64,000 nucleotides of DNA from Ovis canadensis (GCF_042477335.2 NC_091246.1:15869001-15933000), one strand, 5' to 3'; positions 47,601-57,225 are shown, counted from the stretch's first letter. A program made the numbers and translations. Notes: generated by a model from the letters alone, not told the origin.

Positions 47601-50600
47601 CCACGCTCCCAATGTAAGGGGCCTGGGTTTGATCCCTGCCGGGGAACGAGATCCTACATGCCACAACTAAGAACTGCTGCAGCCAAATAACATTAAAAAA
47701 AAAAAAAAAAAAAAAGCAGAGGAGGCATCTCCTGATCTCCCAAATATATTAAAAAACAAAAGGATTAAGTTTTTGTTAGGCAACTGAAGATGAGTCTAGA
47801 AAACAAAGTAGACACAAATACAATAATGAAAGACCAGGAAGAGGAGGCCAAAGAAAAATGAGGTTAACAAAACTGGTAAAGACAGCAGTTAGCAATTTAA
47901 ATTACAACATACACAAACACAAGATACACATATACCTGTGTCCCAATTTTACAAACAAAACTCAGTAGACTTCAATCCTGAGAAAACCCTACAGCACCGC
48001 AAGACAACGGAAATACCCAACCTTGAATTCATAAATTACAGTATTCTCAGTATCCTTGCATCCCCAGGTGCTGTGGGCAGGGTTACTGTGGCCAAAGTGC
48101 CTGGCATCCTAACACTCAACATGACTGGTAAGCATAAAACAATCATTTGGTATAATTTTTAACGTACCTTCATTCACTAATGTGTGGAAGGCAAAACTTC
48201 AAAATGAAGTTTCCGAACTACAGTTCAACACTATATATATATACACACACATGTATGTGGAAAAAAGCTCTCCTGCCCTGGACCCCACCCAGAGACAACC
48301 GCTACTTCTAGTTTCTATACACTGACTTGTGTTTTGGAATAACTGCATGTCAGAAGAACTACAACTGGCTCAATTTTTCCCAGAGAGGCATGACTTTCCA
48401 TTTAATTGATCAAATGAAACTAATAAGAATCTGTTTGGCTTCCAATCTTAAAATTCTTTCTGTACGCAAATTTATTAATCATTTCTTTCATGACTTTTTC
48501 TGCATGAAGACTGTTTTTCCCATGTTCTCCTCTAGTTTATGATTTCACTTCTACATTAAATCTTTCTCTGTTTAAAGTTTATTTACTCTTTTTTCTTTGG
48601 GCCACACTGTGCAGCATATGAGATCTTATTCCCCCACCAGTTAATCAAACCCATGCTGCTTGCAGAGCCCTAACAACTAAGCCACAAGGGAAGTCCATAA
48701 AACTTATTTTTATAAGATGACCTCCAGGTAGCTAGACATTTACCCCAACAGCATTTCCCAGAGTGGTCTGAAATTATTTTTATCTTATATTAAGTCCCTG
48801 TGCGTATATTGGTCTGTCTCTAGACTACTATCTCACCAAGCAGCCATTCTAATAAGAGCCATTCTAAATTTGCAATCACTACCATGCATAACACAGTTTA
48901 CTGCCTGGCAGAATTAGACCCTTCATTAATGTTCTTTTATAGAACAATCTGTGCTATTTTTGCACACTTTTTTCTGTTTAAACCTTACAGATAACACGGA
49001 GATACCATTTAACCACCATTCAAATCTTGATTCTACCTCAACACTCCTCCCCTTCCCCAGAGGAAACCACTGTATCAGTTAGTGTGATGTCCCTCTGCTA
49101 CTGTTCTCTACACATTAACATGCTAACCCACAGAAAATATGAACATTGTCATGTGGTTTTTGTTTGGTTTAGGTTACTGCCTCTACTGTTCTGCAATCTG
49201 CTTCTTTTCACTCGATTAACAAAGCCTTGAAGCCACGTTTATTTAACATGCATATACACTGCATGCTTTACCTGGCCTTCACTACTGGGTATTAGGGCTT
49301 CTTAAACTTTAGGAAGCCTAAGAATGCACCAGTTTCACTGTTCAGTTTTTCAAGCTGTGTCTGACTCTTTGAGACCCCATGGACTGCAGCACACCAGGCT
49401 TCTCTCTCAGGGACTCTACTAGAATTCACTAGTAGAGCTTGTTAACAGATTTCTAGGACCCACGAGTCGAGAATTCTGATTTATAGAGGTCTGAGGTGGA
49501 GCCTAAGAATTAATTTCAAAGTAACTCCCAGCGATGTTGATCCTGGCTATTTATATTTACTACCACACTACGGAGAATTCCATGGACAGAGGAGCTTGGC
49601 CGGCTATAATCCATGGGGTCGCAAAGAGCTGGGCATGACTAAGCAACTATCACTCAACATGAATAAGCACAGGTCTCTAATACGAACAAACAACAAGTCA
49701 AGTCATGCTCTTACTAATGGAATTCAAGTTAGTTCCAATCTGTCCTCAATTACAAGCAGTATAGTCCCTGTGCACAAGTTTGGTCTCTCTACAGTAGATA
49801 TCAAGGAGTGGAATTTGCACTGTAATAGGCAGTTTTTACTGCCATCCACACTTTACAGATGAGGAAAAATCCAAAGATGTTCATTTATTTTCTAAGGTTG
49901 CTGCTGCTGCTGCTTCTAAGGTTAAGACCAAACAAACGTCAGACCCGAACACAATACCATGTAGCAACTGGAAAAACTTACTGATACGGAAAGACATTGA
50001 TGATAGATGCGACAACAGTCAAATAATACACAACCAACAATGACTGGGGGACAACGTCAAGCTGTTTATATGTGAAGCTATAATATACTGTCCGGTTATT
50101 TTATATAATCTGCTCATTCTTTGGCGTCATTTGTATTTCCTAACTTCTCTATACAAAAGTTTTTTTCCTTTCTCCCTGGGAGAGAAAAAAAAAAAAATCC
50201 AGATTATGGAAATTTAAACAGACATAAAAAGCATACTATTTTAGTCAGGGTTCAAAGTTTAGATACAAAGTTTGTTGATCCACACAATAATCAAAACAAA
50301 TACACGCATGAAGTAACTGTTATGAGCACACTCCCATGCAATTTCCTAGAGTCCAGTTCTTACCTGTCAGTCGATGTGGGGGTAGTGGCCACTGGTGTTT
50401 CCACGGGCCTCTCTGCAGGCTTCTCTTGTTTTGTTACACTAGCAGGCGCAGGTTCGGAAGATGCTGTCGTTGATGCTGGAGTGACAGAGGCAGGTGTGGG
50501 AGCGGGAGCCAGAGTGGGGGCAGGGGCTGGGGCCTGAGTCACAGCCGGTGCTGTGGAGGAACTAACTGTGGTAGTGGTGGCAGAATTTGATTGCTGAGTT

Positions 50601-53600
50601 GTAGCTGGTGCTGGTGTTGTCACTGCTTTAGGCTAAACACATTACAAAGCAAAATCACACATTACGATAAAATACTACATTATTACCTGACCTCTGGATG
50701 CTATAAACAAACAATAACAATACTAATACAAATTTTTAGATTGAAAACAATTTTGTAAGGTAACATAATGAGTGATCAACAGCAGCAATCTGAACCATTA
50801 TCTATGTTACACATTCAAAGCTGATAAGAGCATATACATCAACTATCAGTCTCAATTAGTTCTGGCCAATGATTTCAGTTTTAGGATCATTATGGAAAAG
50901 AATCAAAAAAGCAAATATTTTAAAACATAAAGAATGTGTATATCCAAAATAAACAAATAAATAGAAGAAACACATAATTTACGCCCTAAACTTCATAACT
51001 GAAGTTTCTGGTTACAACTTCAAAGTATTTATCGTCATTTGAAAGCATTATGAAAATAACTTCCTTGAAATTAAAGTATAAACAGAAGTATGATTAATGA
51101 ACATGCCAGATAATCTGCTGTATTTTAGAAGAGGGAAGAAAATCCCAATGTTGATCAGAAGCCAATGGGTTTAAGTACAAAGAGACTAACATTACTTCTG
51201 AGATGTATATATAGTTAAACAGAGGCCAAATAATGTTATAACTGCATGTTCAGCACTTTCTGAACTAAAATCAGAGCCATAAGTATTCCCACCAAGCAAA
51301 AAGCAGTTACATATGAGTAAAAATCATACTATATGAGTTTTATCTTTCTCCGAAGGCCTATCAATGCTCACGACCTAATTAGTTCATAACTCTCCTAAGG
51401 TAAAAAGGTAACTGATTTGCTGGAAGATGAGATTAAAATTCAACATAATTGCCCCAGGTATAAATCAATAAACTGTAAATGAGTGGATTTGTGTCTTATT
51501 CTAATTGAGCTAGTATAGAGTGTATTAGAAAAAATGTCTTGTGCAAGGTAGTAGGGGGATGGGATGTAGCATCCCTCCTTTGCCTATATTAAGAGTCTTG
51601 AATTTGGCTCTGTAATTTTTATTGCCAACATAATTTCCTGTAAATCATTAATGTTCTATAACTCCAACTAGATAAGAATGTAATTCAAATGCATTATGCC
51701 CATTTACTACTTCCCTTAAGATCAATACTGATTTTACATATATATGTTATATATAGTTATATAATATATATATTGTGATTAATATACTACTATAATATAC
51801 CATGTCCTTAAACCCCACTCTAAATAGTACCAAACCCATCTGCTTTTCAAAGGTCCTCTGCTTAACTTTTGATATTAATAGTTTTTTCTCTCTTCTTTGT
51901 AATAAGGGAATTTCTCACTGCTTCCAAAATGTTTAACTGTAGCAGTCTTCTTCCCTTTCTAAAAGCTGGCCTATGTAAAGTAAGAATCTGCTTGGCTCAA
52001 AGTAGCTGTTTTTCAAACACATGCACCTATTCTGAGACCCAGCCTGCTTGCTTAGTTATGTTCTTAATACTAAAGGAAATAAGACCATAACAAATACATG
52101 TCCAAATGTCTGTGGCTACCAGACATACTATGTATGATAAAATTAAATAAGGGAATATTATTTAGCCCTCAAAAGGACAAATTCTGGCACATGCTACAAT
52201 ATAGACAAACCGTGAAGACATCTTATGAAGGAAAATATTAATAAACAAGTCACAAAAGGAAAAATACTGTATGATTCCACTTATATGAGGTACAAAGTGT
52301 AGTCAAATACACAGAAAAGGTAACAGTGGTGTCAGGCTGGGGCACAGCATGGGTATTTACTCTTTAACAGGTACAGAGTTTCAGTTTGGGAAAATGAAAA
52401 AGTTTTCGAAATGGATGGTGGTGATGGCTACATAACAACATGAATGTAGTTAATGCCAAGGAGCCATACACTTAAAAATAATTAAATCTGTACATTTTAT
52501 GTTGTGCATTTTATCAGTTTTTGAAAAAACTAGTTGAGACAAAGTTTCCTCATATGATTCTGTTCATCTGTATTTAAAGTTTAATATTTTTTAAATAATT
52601 AAGTGCTTAAATATATATAACAAAATATTTTAAAAATTAACCCCAATACATATGAAATGTTTAACTGTTTTGTGTTTCTTACTATAAAAGTATGCAGTAA
52701 TTAAAATTCATTTGTTCAACTCTTATTTTCTACTGCATATATTCCTTTGAGACTTTAAGTTTTTGACAAACTGGTTTTCAATTATCTACTTAAATTTAGT
52801 TTGGGTGCTACAAGCAACACTATTCTTAGATTACTAGGAGCTCAGAATTCAGATCGTAATTCAATCTTAAAAATGAGCGTCATAAGTACCACCACTCCTC
52901 TATCCGTCTCAACACTCCACTGCATATTTATCTCTCTTTCCCCTTTTCTAGTTTCTAAAAATCTATCTCACTGACTAAAAAATATCACGGAAATTTTTAG
53001 TCTATATGCCTTTTTGGCCTTGACGCATTTGTTAGGTCTAGTACATCGTTTAGCCAAGTCCTTTTAAGGTATTCTTAATAAAAACTGTAAAATATGAAAC
53101 ATTCGAAGAATCACATTCTCCAATTACATAATTTGTGATTTTACTAATCCAACAGTACCTAATGATGTTTAACAGGACATTTCATATATCAACTGTTTCA
53201 ACATATTTAAAATTATGCTCAAACTACAAATACATAAAACTATTAACTTTATGGTTGACTCAAAGCAAACTGTTAACACACTTAATAACTAATAAGTGCA
53301 TGCCACTATGGATGTATATATACCGTTTTCACTTAAAATTAAGTGTAAAGACAGACTTGGGATCTTTCTTTAAATTCCCATGGATAAAGATATATACAAG
53401 AGGCTGAAACTTACTTTTGTCACCATAACTACCACGAAGTTTTTCTCATCAATTTTATATTCTTTTAGAGCAGTATCATCATTGAGGATTTTTCCTAGTA
53501 CATTAAGAAAAAAACATATTATTAAAGGCACCATAAACTGTCTTACACTGAGGTTAAAACAATCATAAACATTAATTTTATCAATTAAAACTTTCCGAAA

Positions 53601-56600
53601 GAAAAACATTAACCAATCTGCCAAGATAAACATAAATGGATACAAAATTAGTTAAGAAGGCATGAGCATCTGACTAAAAGACAGCAAACACATACACTGT
53701 AGATATCTGAATCCCAAGCACTTCTTAAAAATTATTGATAATAAAAAAAAAAAAGACTTGCTGGGTAAGGAGATATTAACTAGGTCCTGAGAAATGGGAG
53801 ACCAAATAAAATTCAATTTTGAGATGCTCAAAGATACACCCCCAACCCAGCCTAGGAATGACCTATAAACCCTCTTCATGGAAGGAGAAAAGAACTTCTC
53901 ACTCCCACAAATACTGGATACCTGCAACACAGAAATGTTTCACTGCCATAAAAAGTAAGATACTCATGACGACCTGGCACACAGAAATGGCAAGATACAG
54001 AACTGAGTAAGCCACAGGGACTATACAAGACTTCGGGCATGCAGAACGACAGACGTAAGGTCAGGATTCTTTCAGGTTGCCTTTTCCTTGAAATTAGTTT
54101 TCCATTTTTAAAGTTACTGAATCAAAAGCTGCAAGCATTAAGACAAAAGGCAACAGTGTCTCTGTCTGCAAAGGAATGAAAAAAGCAGCCAAGAGTAGGA
54201 ACCAGAAATTCTAGTTTTATATCTGCCACCAACTACCCATGCCTCTTCAGGCTTCCGAATCCTCATCACAGGGCTGGTGTTTCTCTAAACTACCTCAGTT
54301 AAGAAAGTACTACAAAATCTCTATCTCAAAGACAAGAATCCAGGGGTAAGCCAAGATCCATCTTACTGACATCCGCAATCAAAGTGCTCAGTATTTCTTC
54401 TAAAGAACACAGAGAAGCGTTTTCTCCACAAAATTCACCTATTAAATCTATTTTTCACACACACTTTCCTGGTTACTGTGCAACTTCCTATTCGCATCCT
54501 TTGTTCCTTTTTAATTGGGTCATTCTTTTCCCTATTGATTTGTCAAGAGCTCTTCATATAATCTGAATAATAATCTTTTTTTCCTGTCATTTATTGCAGT
54601 GTCTTTTGACATAAGGTTTTCTATATTCTTCAGTCAATTTTGGTATTTTATTTAAAAACAGATAAACTTGTGGCTTCCCTGGTGGTCCACTGGTTAAGAA
54701 TCCACTTTTCAATGCAAGGGACACTGGGTCAATCCCTGGTCCCAGATGACCTGGCATGCCACGGAGCAGCTAAGCCTGCAAGCCACCCTATTGCGCCCAA
54801 GTGCTGCAACTACTGGAGGCCCTGTGCCTCCAGTCTGTACTCCACAGCAAGAGAAGCCACTGCAGTGAGAAGCCCACACCCCACGGGAACAGCAGCCCCT
54901 GCTCCCGACAACCGGAGGAAGCCCACGCGCCACGATGAGACCTACCATAGCCAAGAAATAAAATAACATTTCAACAGATTACAGAAGATGCTCAGTTTGA
55001 TGGGAAAGCTAAAGAAAACACACGCAGAACAATAAAATTGGACCCCTATCTTATACCACTCACAATGATTAACTTGAAATGGATCAAAACTTAAACATAA
55101 GGACTGTTACCATAAAACTTATGAAAGAAAACGTAGGGAAGAAAACCAGCAATTGTGGCTTTACCGACAATTTTTTGGGTATCACAAAGAAAGCCCACAC
55201 ACCCAAAATTCGACAAATGGACTACATCAAACTCAAAAGCTTCTGCATAGCAAAATAGAAAATTAACAAAATGAAAAGAATTCTACAGAATGGGAGAAAA
55301 ATTTCAAAAACCATGTGAGTTATGTGGCTAATATCCAAAATACATAAAGAACTCAATAACAAAAACCCCAAACAATCTGTTTAAAAACTGGCAGATTAAA
55401 TATAAATCAACATTTCTCCACAGAAGATGTGGAAATGGTCAAGAGACGGATGAAAAGATGCTCAACACTACTAAGCATCAGGGAAATGTAAATCAAAGCA
55501 AGACACTACCTTTCATCTGTTAGAACAGCTTGATGAAGGAGACAAGCGGGGCTGGTGAGGTTATGGTGAAAAAACAATCTTTATTCACGGTTGGCGGGAA
55601 TGTAAACTGGTCCAACCACTACGGAGAATATGGAGGCTCCTTAAAAAGTTAAAACTAGATCCACCGTGTGACCCACTATGTGTATGAGCTATGTCTTTCT
55701 TATCCATTCGTCCCTTGGTGGCCGTCTTGGATTGTTTCCACATCTTAGCTATTGTGAATAGTGCTGCTGCAGACATGGGAGGGTACACGTCTTGTCAGAA
55801 TCCTGTCCTCACTTCTCTGGGTACATACAGTATTATTCGACCACGAGGAAGACAGTCACTTCCTATCTGCAACATGAATGGACCCTGTGAACATTATGCT
55901 AAGCAAGGTAAGTCAAGCACAGTATGCTATCACTTATATGTGGAAATGTATGTGGAATTTAAAACTCTGAACTTAAAAAAAGTTATTTTACCTTGGTGGT
56001 TACCAAGGGTTTGGGACATAGGGGAGATAAGAGTGATCGTGTTTAAGAGCACAGACTTGTAATGAGTATTAAATAAGACATAGAGATCTAATGCACAGTA
56101 TAATGAATACAGACAATAATATTGTTAATTCTGTAATGTGGTAAATATCACTACAACAGCAATCATATTACAATATGTATCAGAGTTAACACTTTGTACA
56201 CTTTACACTTAAACAATGTCACACAAAGTAATTCAATAACATTTTTTAATTCAAAAAACAAAGCAAAACAAATACAGCCAGTTACACAATGCTTATGAAA
56301 GAAAAAATTAACAAGCAAAACTAACATCACTGGATGGAGAAATACATAAAGCAAATGTGAAAATGAGAGGACTGAATGTTAATAAAATAACATTCAAATG
56401 ACTGTTCAATCTCTGCTTTTATCTCTACAATGTTTCTGACAGAATCAATTTGTATATGCTACAATTCTTAAGATGGCAATTTCTAAAACTAAAAGAATAT
56501 CACAGTACACATGAAAATGGCATGTTAATTTCAGTACTTAATTCATACCTGCATAAATTAACTTTTGACCTGCTACAGGAAAGGCATCTTTACCCTTTTC

Positions 56601-56630
56601 GGATTCAATCTTCTCTTTCAGTGCTCTCAC
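32518..56630 (-). CDS. RAD23B: RAD23B (UV excision repair protein RAD23 homolog B), spliced, 5'-partial
   Basis: RAD23B binds and stabilises XPC in global-genome nucleotide excision repair and carries ubiquitylated substrates to the 26S proteasome; it acts in nucleus and cytoplasm. Nine minus-strand coding segments are seen: 56549-56630, 53415-53494, 50364-50632, 47018-47073, 42821-42948, 39829-39961, 38149-38276, 37298-37468 and 32518-32631. They total 1161 nt, that is 386 codons plus TGA. All introns are GT-AG and the phases join without frameshift or internal stop. Domain order is UBL (exons 2-3 here), low-complexity linker (4-5), UBA1 (6), Ala/Thr linker (7), XPC-binding STI1-like domain (8-9), Gly-rich linker (9), UBA2 (9-10). 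With about 22 residues from exon 1, recalled from human and not in this window, the protein would be 408 aa; human is 409. RAD23A is excluded by the long linker and by the close match to recalled RAD23B. Confidence 0.97.
33308..33575 (+). mobile_element. BOV-A2 SINE with perfect 14-bp duplication
   Basis: Dimeric element, antisense to RAD23B. Duplication AAACACTCAGGTGA is at 33294-33307 and 33576-33589 without mismatch. Low divergence and the intact duplication mark it as one of the youngest insertions in the gene. Confidence 0.95.
34540..34853 (-). mobile_element. Tigger1-like DNA transposon relic inside L1
   Basis: Ends GTCCAACTCAGAGATACTGC and GCACAATAAAACAAGGCATG match Tigger termini; the middle (AATGTATATACTTTAATTTA) joins directly to the other end, so the transposase region is deleted. 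Typical internally deleted nonautonomous copy. Confidence 0.75.
36163..36290 (+). mobile_element. CHR-2-type SINE
   Basis: GGACTTCCCCGATGGTCCAG through TGGTCAGGGAACTAAGATCC to GGCCAAAAATAAATAAATA. The flanks share ACAATTCTA, consistent with a short duplication. Confidence 0.9.
37165..37285 (+). mobile_element. hAT-like fragment next to the exon 9 donor
   Basis: CACTAGCCCCAGTGACTACT and CATGGCTAGTGTGACTAGGA belong to a mammal-wide nonautonomous element also seen at 40185-40330. It ends within about 12 nt of the exon 9 splice donor. Confidence 0.5.
37298..37468 (-). CDS. RAD23B: RAD23B coding exon 9 (XPC-binding end, Gly-rich linker, UBA2 start)
   Basis: This 171-nt exon has 57 codons. It starts [20 protein letters not shown], passes through a glycine tract ([13 protein letters not shown]), and ends [17 protein letters not shown], which opens the second UBA domain. 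The acceptor is CGCTGCAG before CAAATTAGC and the donor is GTGAGTCT after AGG. The glycine tract is coded by near-homogeneous GGN codons and could vary in length. A transposon-derived fragment lies just downstream of the donor. Confidence 0.97.
37469..38148 (-). other. RAD23B: RAD23B intron 8 (680 bp)
   Basis: GT-AG. No repeat recognised. AT-rich, with a CCCCACCCCCACCCC run at about 37994-38008. Confidence 0.85.
38149..38276 (-). CDS. RAD23B: RAD23B coding exon 8 (XPC-binding domain, first part)
   Basis: This 128-nt exon completes the split Gly codon and encodes 42 residues, [20 protein letters not shown] through GRENPQLLQ. This is the Gln/Leu-rich STI1-like helical domain whose hydrophobic groove binds XPC. 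The acceptor is TTATTTTAG before GACACCC. The donor GTGACTGT is the weakest of the set (T rather than G at intron position +5 context), though still GT. Confidence 0.96.
38277..39828 (-). other. RAD23B: RAD23B intron 7 (1.55 kb)
   Basis: GT-AG. Contains one Bov-tA SINE at 38460-38692; the remainder is unassigned. Confidence 0.85.
38460..38692 (+). mobile_element. Bov-tA SINE, antisense to RAD23B
   Basis: GGGTTTGCCAGGTGGTACTA through GGAAGATCCCCTGGAAGAGG to GTCAGACACGACGGAAGCAA, then a GGCACAGCACAGCACA tail of four CACAG-type units. Confidence 0.92.
39829..39961 (-). CDS. RAD23B: RAD23B coding exon 7 (Ala/Thr-rich linker)
   Basis: This 133-nt exon encodes [19 protein letters not shown] through TTTTASSG (44 codons) plus one base of a split Gly codon. 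It links UBA1 to the XPC-binding domain. The Ala and Thr runs come from GCN/ACN repeats, which also make spurious open frames in other phases. The acceptor is GTTACAG before GGAATTCC and the donor is GTAAAGTG. Confidence 0.95.
40185..40330 (+). mobile_element. hAT-like nonautonomous element fragment
   Basis: GCAGCACTGCCCAACAGAAC, GTTGTCCAATAAAAATACCC and CACAAGTAGCTACTGAGACC follow the same family as 37165-37285. Confidence 0.55.
40572..40707 (+). mobile_element. CHR-2-type SINE
   Basis: CAGTGGTTAAGACTCTGCAC, GGTTCAATCCCTGGTCAGGA and TGTGTGGTATGGCCCAAAGG, then GAAA-rich tail. Confidence 0.85.
42580..42657. mobile_element. Mariner-derived palindromic MITE in RAD23B intron 6
   Basis: GGGTTGACCAAAAGGTTTGC and GAACTTTTTGAAAACCC are diverged inverted arms around a GTAAGATGTAAT loop. 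It lies about 160 nt past the exon 6 donor, so the hairpin would be in nascent RAD23B RNA. Confidence 0.68.
42821..42948 (-). CDS. RAD23B: RAD23B coding exon 6 (UBA1)
   Basis: This 128-nt exon completes the split Val codon and encodes 42 residues, [20 protein letters not shown] through DRAVEYLLM. This is the whole first ubiquitin-associated domain. The MGY loop and the hydrophobic C-terminal helix (RAVEYLL) that contact the Ile44 patch of ubiquitin are intact. The acceptor follows a long pyrimidine tract and the donor is GTGAGAAA directly after the ATG codon. Confidence 0.97.
43125..43640 (+). mobile_element. MaLR/MLT1-like LTR remnant
   Basis: Same layout as the copy at 11155-11605: GGGAATTGAGGTTGCTAATC, TTATCCCGGATTACCTGGGT, AAAGGAATGCAGCTCTGATT, AGTAAGATAATAAATGTGTT and ACGGGAAACTAATACACTA. 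Confidence 0.65.
43995..44205 (-). mobile_element. L1 ORF2 distal fragment, RAD23B sense orientation
   Basis: The plus strand shows the antisense of distal ORF2: TCAATTCCTTTGCCCATTTT and ATATCAAGGATGTTAACCTA. Confidence 0.75.
44465..44645 (+). repeat. MIR fragment
   Basis: TCACAAGAACTCTATGAGGC, GCTATTAAGCCATGGTGCAG and ACCTAATCCTTAATGCCATG follow MIR order. Confidence 0.6.
45273..45484 (+). mobile_element. Tigger/pogo-like nonautonomous DNA transposon
   Basis: Termini CAGCTGACCCTTGAACAATG and CACAGGTCAACTG are inverted, and TA flanks both ends. Transposase is absent. Confidence 0.7.
47018..47073 (-). CDS. RAD23B: RAD23B coding exon 5 (linker to UBA1)
   Basis: This 56-nt exon finishes the split Ser codon, encodes [18 protein letters not shown] (18 codons) and leaves one base of a split Val codon. 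It is the conserved end of the linker just before UBA1. The acceptor is TTTTACAG before TACATCAGG and the donor is GTAAGCAT. It is too short to be found as a stand-alone ORF and was recovered by following the frame between neighbouring exons. Confidence 0.95.
47571..47716 (+). mobile_element. CHR-2-type SINE with about 21-nt A tail
   Basis: GGGACTTCCTTGGTAGCCCA, GGTTTGATCCCTGCCGGGGA and a run of A at 47695-47715. Antisense to RAD23B, so it gives a poly(U) tract in the pre-mRNA. Confidence 0.9.
48227..48252. repeat. (TA)n(CA)n microsatellite
   Basis: CACTATATATATATACACAC; short compound dinucleotide repeat. Confidence 0.8.
48586..48697 (-). mobile_element. CHR-2-type SINE, RAD23B sense orientation
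   Basis: The reverse complement starts GGACTTCCCTTGTGGCTTAG and has the GTTTGATTAACTGGTGGGG body. Confidence 0.78.
49305..49560 (+). mobile_element. MER5-like hAT element interrupted by a Bov-tA fragment
   Basis: GCTTCTTAAACTTTAGGAAG at the left; TCTGATTTATAGAGGTCTGA and AGTAACTCCCAGCGATGTTG at the right. An antisense Bov-tA tail piece (GTGTCTGACTCTTTGAGACC) sits at 49337-49412. Confidence 0.6.
49572..49660 (+). mobile_element. Bov-tA SINE fragment
   Basis: GGAGAATTCCATGGACAGAG to GGCATGACTAAGCAACTATC; only the right part of the element is present. Confidence 0.85.
50364..50632 (-). CDS. RAD23B: RAD23B coding exon 4 (Pro/Ala/Thr/Ser linker)
   Basis: This 269-nt exon encodes 89 codons, [16 protein letters not shown] to TPTSTD, plus two bases of a split Ser codon. 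It is the disordered, Pro-Ala-Thr-Ser-rich linker between UBL and UBA1, including [15 protein letters not shown]. Low complexity is expected here and explains the long open frames on both strands. The acceptor is GTGTTTAG before CCTAAAGCAG and the donor is GTAAGAAC. This is the most variable part of the family between mammals, so small differences from other species are expected. Confidence 0.95.
51736..51780. repeat. AT-rich dinucleotide tract
   Basis: Irregular TA-rich low-complexity sequence (TACATATATATGTTATATAT and following). Confidence 0.75.
52085..52530 (+). mobile_element. L1 3'-end fragment, antisense to RAD23B
   Basis: GGGAATATTATTTAGCCCTC, TATGATTCCACTTATATGAG and ATACACTTAAAAATAATTAA correspond to the end of older L1 copies. 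Confidence 0.75.
53415..53494 (-). CDS. RAD23B: RAD23B coding exon 3 (end of UBL)
   Basis: This 80-nt exon supplies the last two bases of the split Gly codon, then 26 codons from [10 protein letters not shown] to VVVMVTK. This is the C-terminal half of the ubiquitin-like fold, including the hydrophobic strand corresponding to the end of ubiquitin. The acceptor is TACTAG before GAAAAATCC and the donor is GTAAGTTT after ACA AAA. Phase is 1 on entry and 0 on exit, matching exon 4. Confidence 0.96.
54672..54965 (+). mobile_element. CHR-2-type SINE, long form
   Basis: GGCTTCCCTGGTGGTCCACT, GGTCAATCCCTGGTCCCAGA, and the extended body GCCACTGCAGTGAGAAGCCC to CCATAGCCAAGAAATAAAAT. Confidence 0.9.
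54980..56250 (+). mobile_element. L1 ORF2 3' part with internal micro-inversion, antisense to RAD23B
   Basis: Plus-strand order matches distal ORF2 (ATTAACTTGAAATGGATCAA, AGCTTCTGCATAGCAAAATA, TAATATCCAAAATACATAAA) and then the 3' region (ATGCTAAGCAAGGTAAGTCA, TATCACTTATATGTGGAAAT). Between about 55680 and 55820 the sequence is reversed in place. Confidence 0.85.
56549..56630 (-). CDS. RAD23B: RAD23B coding exon 2 (UBL, first part present)
   Basis: This 82-nt exon begins [10 protein letters not shown] and ends LIYA plus the first base of a split Gly codon, residues 23-49 by the 408-aa numbering. It carries the central helix of the ubiquitin-like domain that docks on proteasome receptors. On the minus strand the acceptor reads CCCGTAG before GTGAGAGCAC, and the donor is GTATGAAT. 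Human RAD23B, as recalled, has Lys where Arg stands at the second codon (AAA to AGA). The exon therefore opens with GTGAGA, itself a good 5' splice-site sequence directly behind the acceptor. Confidence 0.95.
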
Positions 56631-57069
56631 CTACGGGAAAAATGTTAAAATATTTGAAAAAAATCTAAACAAAGGAAAATCCAGAATCTGAACAAAGGAT
56701 GCAATATAAAAAGTTTATACATATTATTGACTCCAAAAACTTAAAAGATCATGTCTTCATAATATTATGTAAAAAAATTCTATTGATAACCCATACTATT
56801 AGATATGGTTAAGTATAAACTGTTTTACCATCTGTTACACAGTTTTTTTTTCCTTAAAAGAGTTTCTTAGCTGACTTTAAAAATCTATTCAAAATAAATG
56901 TTTCAAAAGCAGAAACTATGATTCTCATTATAAAGTTTATGGGTTTATTTCCCACAGAGTAGGAAAGTAAAGAAAAGCTCTCTAATTTAAAGGTTTAAGA
57001 AATAAGGTGGTCTTGTCTACAATGATAAAAAGCAAGTTAAATGTGAATATCAAAAGCAAATTATTTACC

Positions 57070-57225
57070 TTAAAAGTGGCTAATGTTTCATTATAATCAC
57101 TTGAGGGAGCTTAATAAAGATCAATTAAAACATAATTTCTGAGTGTGGGTCTGGACATCAGTATTTTGTAAAAGTTTCACAGCTGATTTCAAAGTCTGGC
57201 CAAGGTTGAGAGCCACTGTATTACT
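57070..57225 (+). mobile_element. MER5-like hAT MITE
   Basis: AATCACTTGAGGGAGCTTAA, GAGTGTGGGTCTGGACATCA and CCAAGGTTGAGAGCCACTGT follow this family's order. Confidence 0.65.

Larger units (their letters stand above)
47074..50363 (-). other. RAD23B: RAD23B intron 4 (3.29 kb) and its repeats
   Basis: GT-AG. Holds a CHR-2 SINE with a long A tail (47571-47716), a TA/CA microsatellite (48227-48252), an antisense CHR-2 (48586-48697), a MER5-like element (49305-49560) with an embedded Bov-tA piece, and a second Bov-tA piece in the opposite orientation (49572-49660). Confidence 0.85.
50633..53414 (-). other. RAD23B: RAD23B intron 3 (2.78 kb) and its repeats
   Basis: GT-AG. Contains an AT-dinucleotide-rich tract (51736-51780) and an L1 3' fragment (52085-52530). 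No other feature recognised. Confidence 0.85.
53495..56548 (-). other. RAD23B: RAD23B intron 2 (3.05 kb) and its repeats
   Basis: GT-AG. Contains a long-form CHR-2 SINE (54672-54965) and an L1 (54980-56250) with an internal micro-inversion. 53645-54660 is unassigned. Confidence 0.85.

Noticed and set aside
50364..50537. Long plus-strand open frame overlapping RAD23B exon 4
   Set aside because: It is the mirror of a Pro/Ala/Thr-coding exon, where low-complexity codons suppress stops on the opposite strand.
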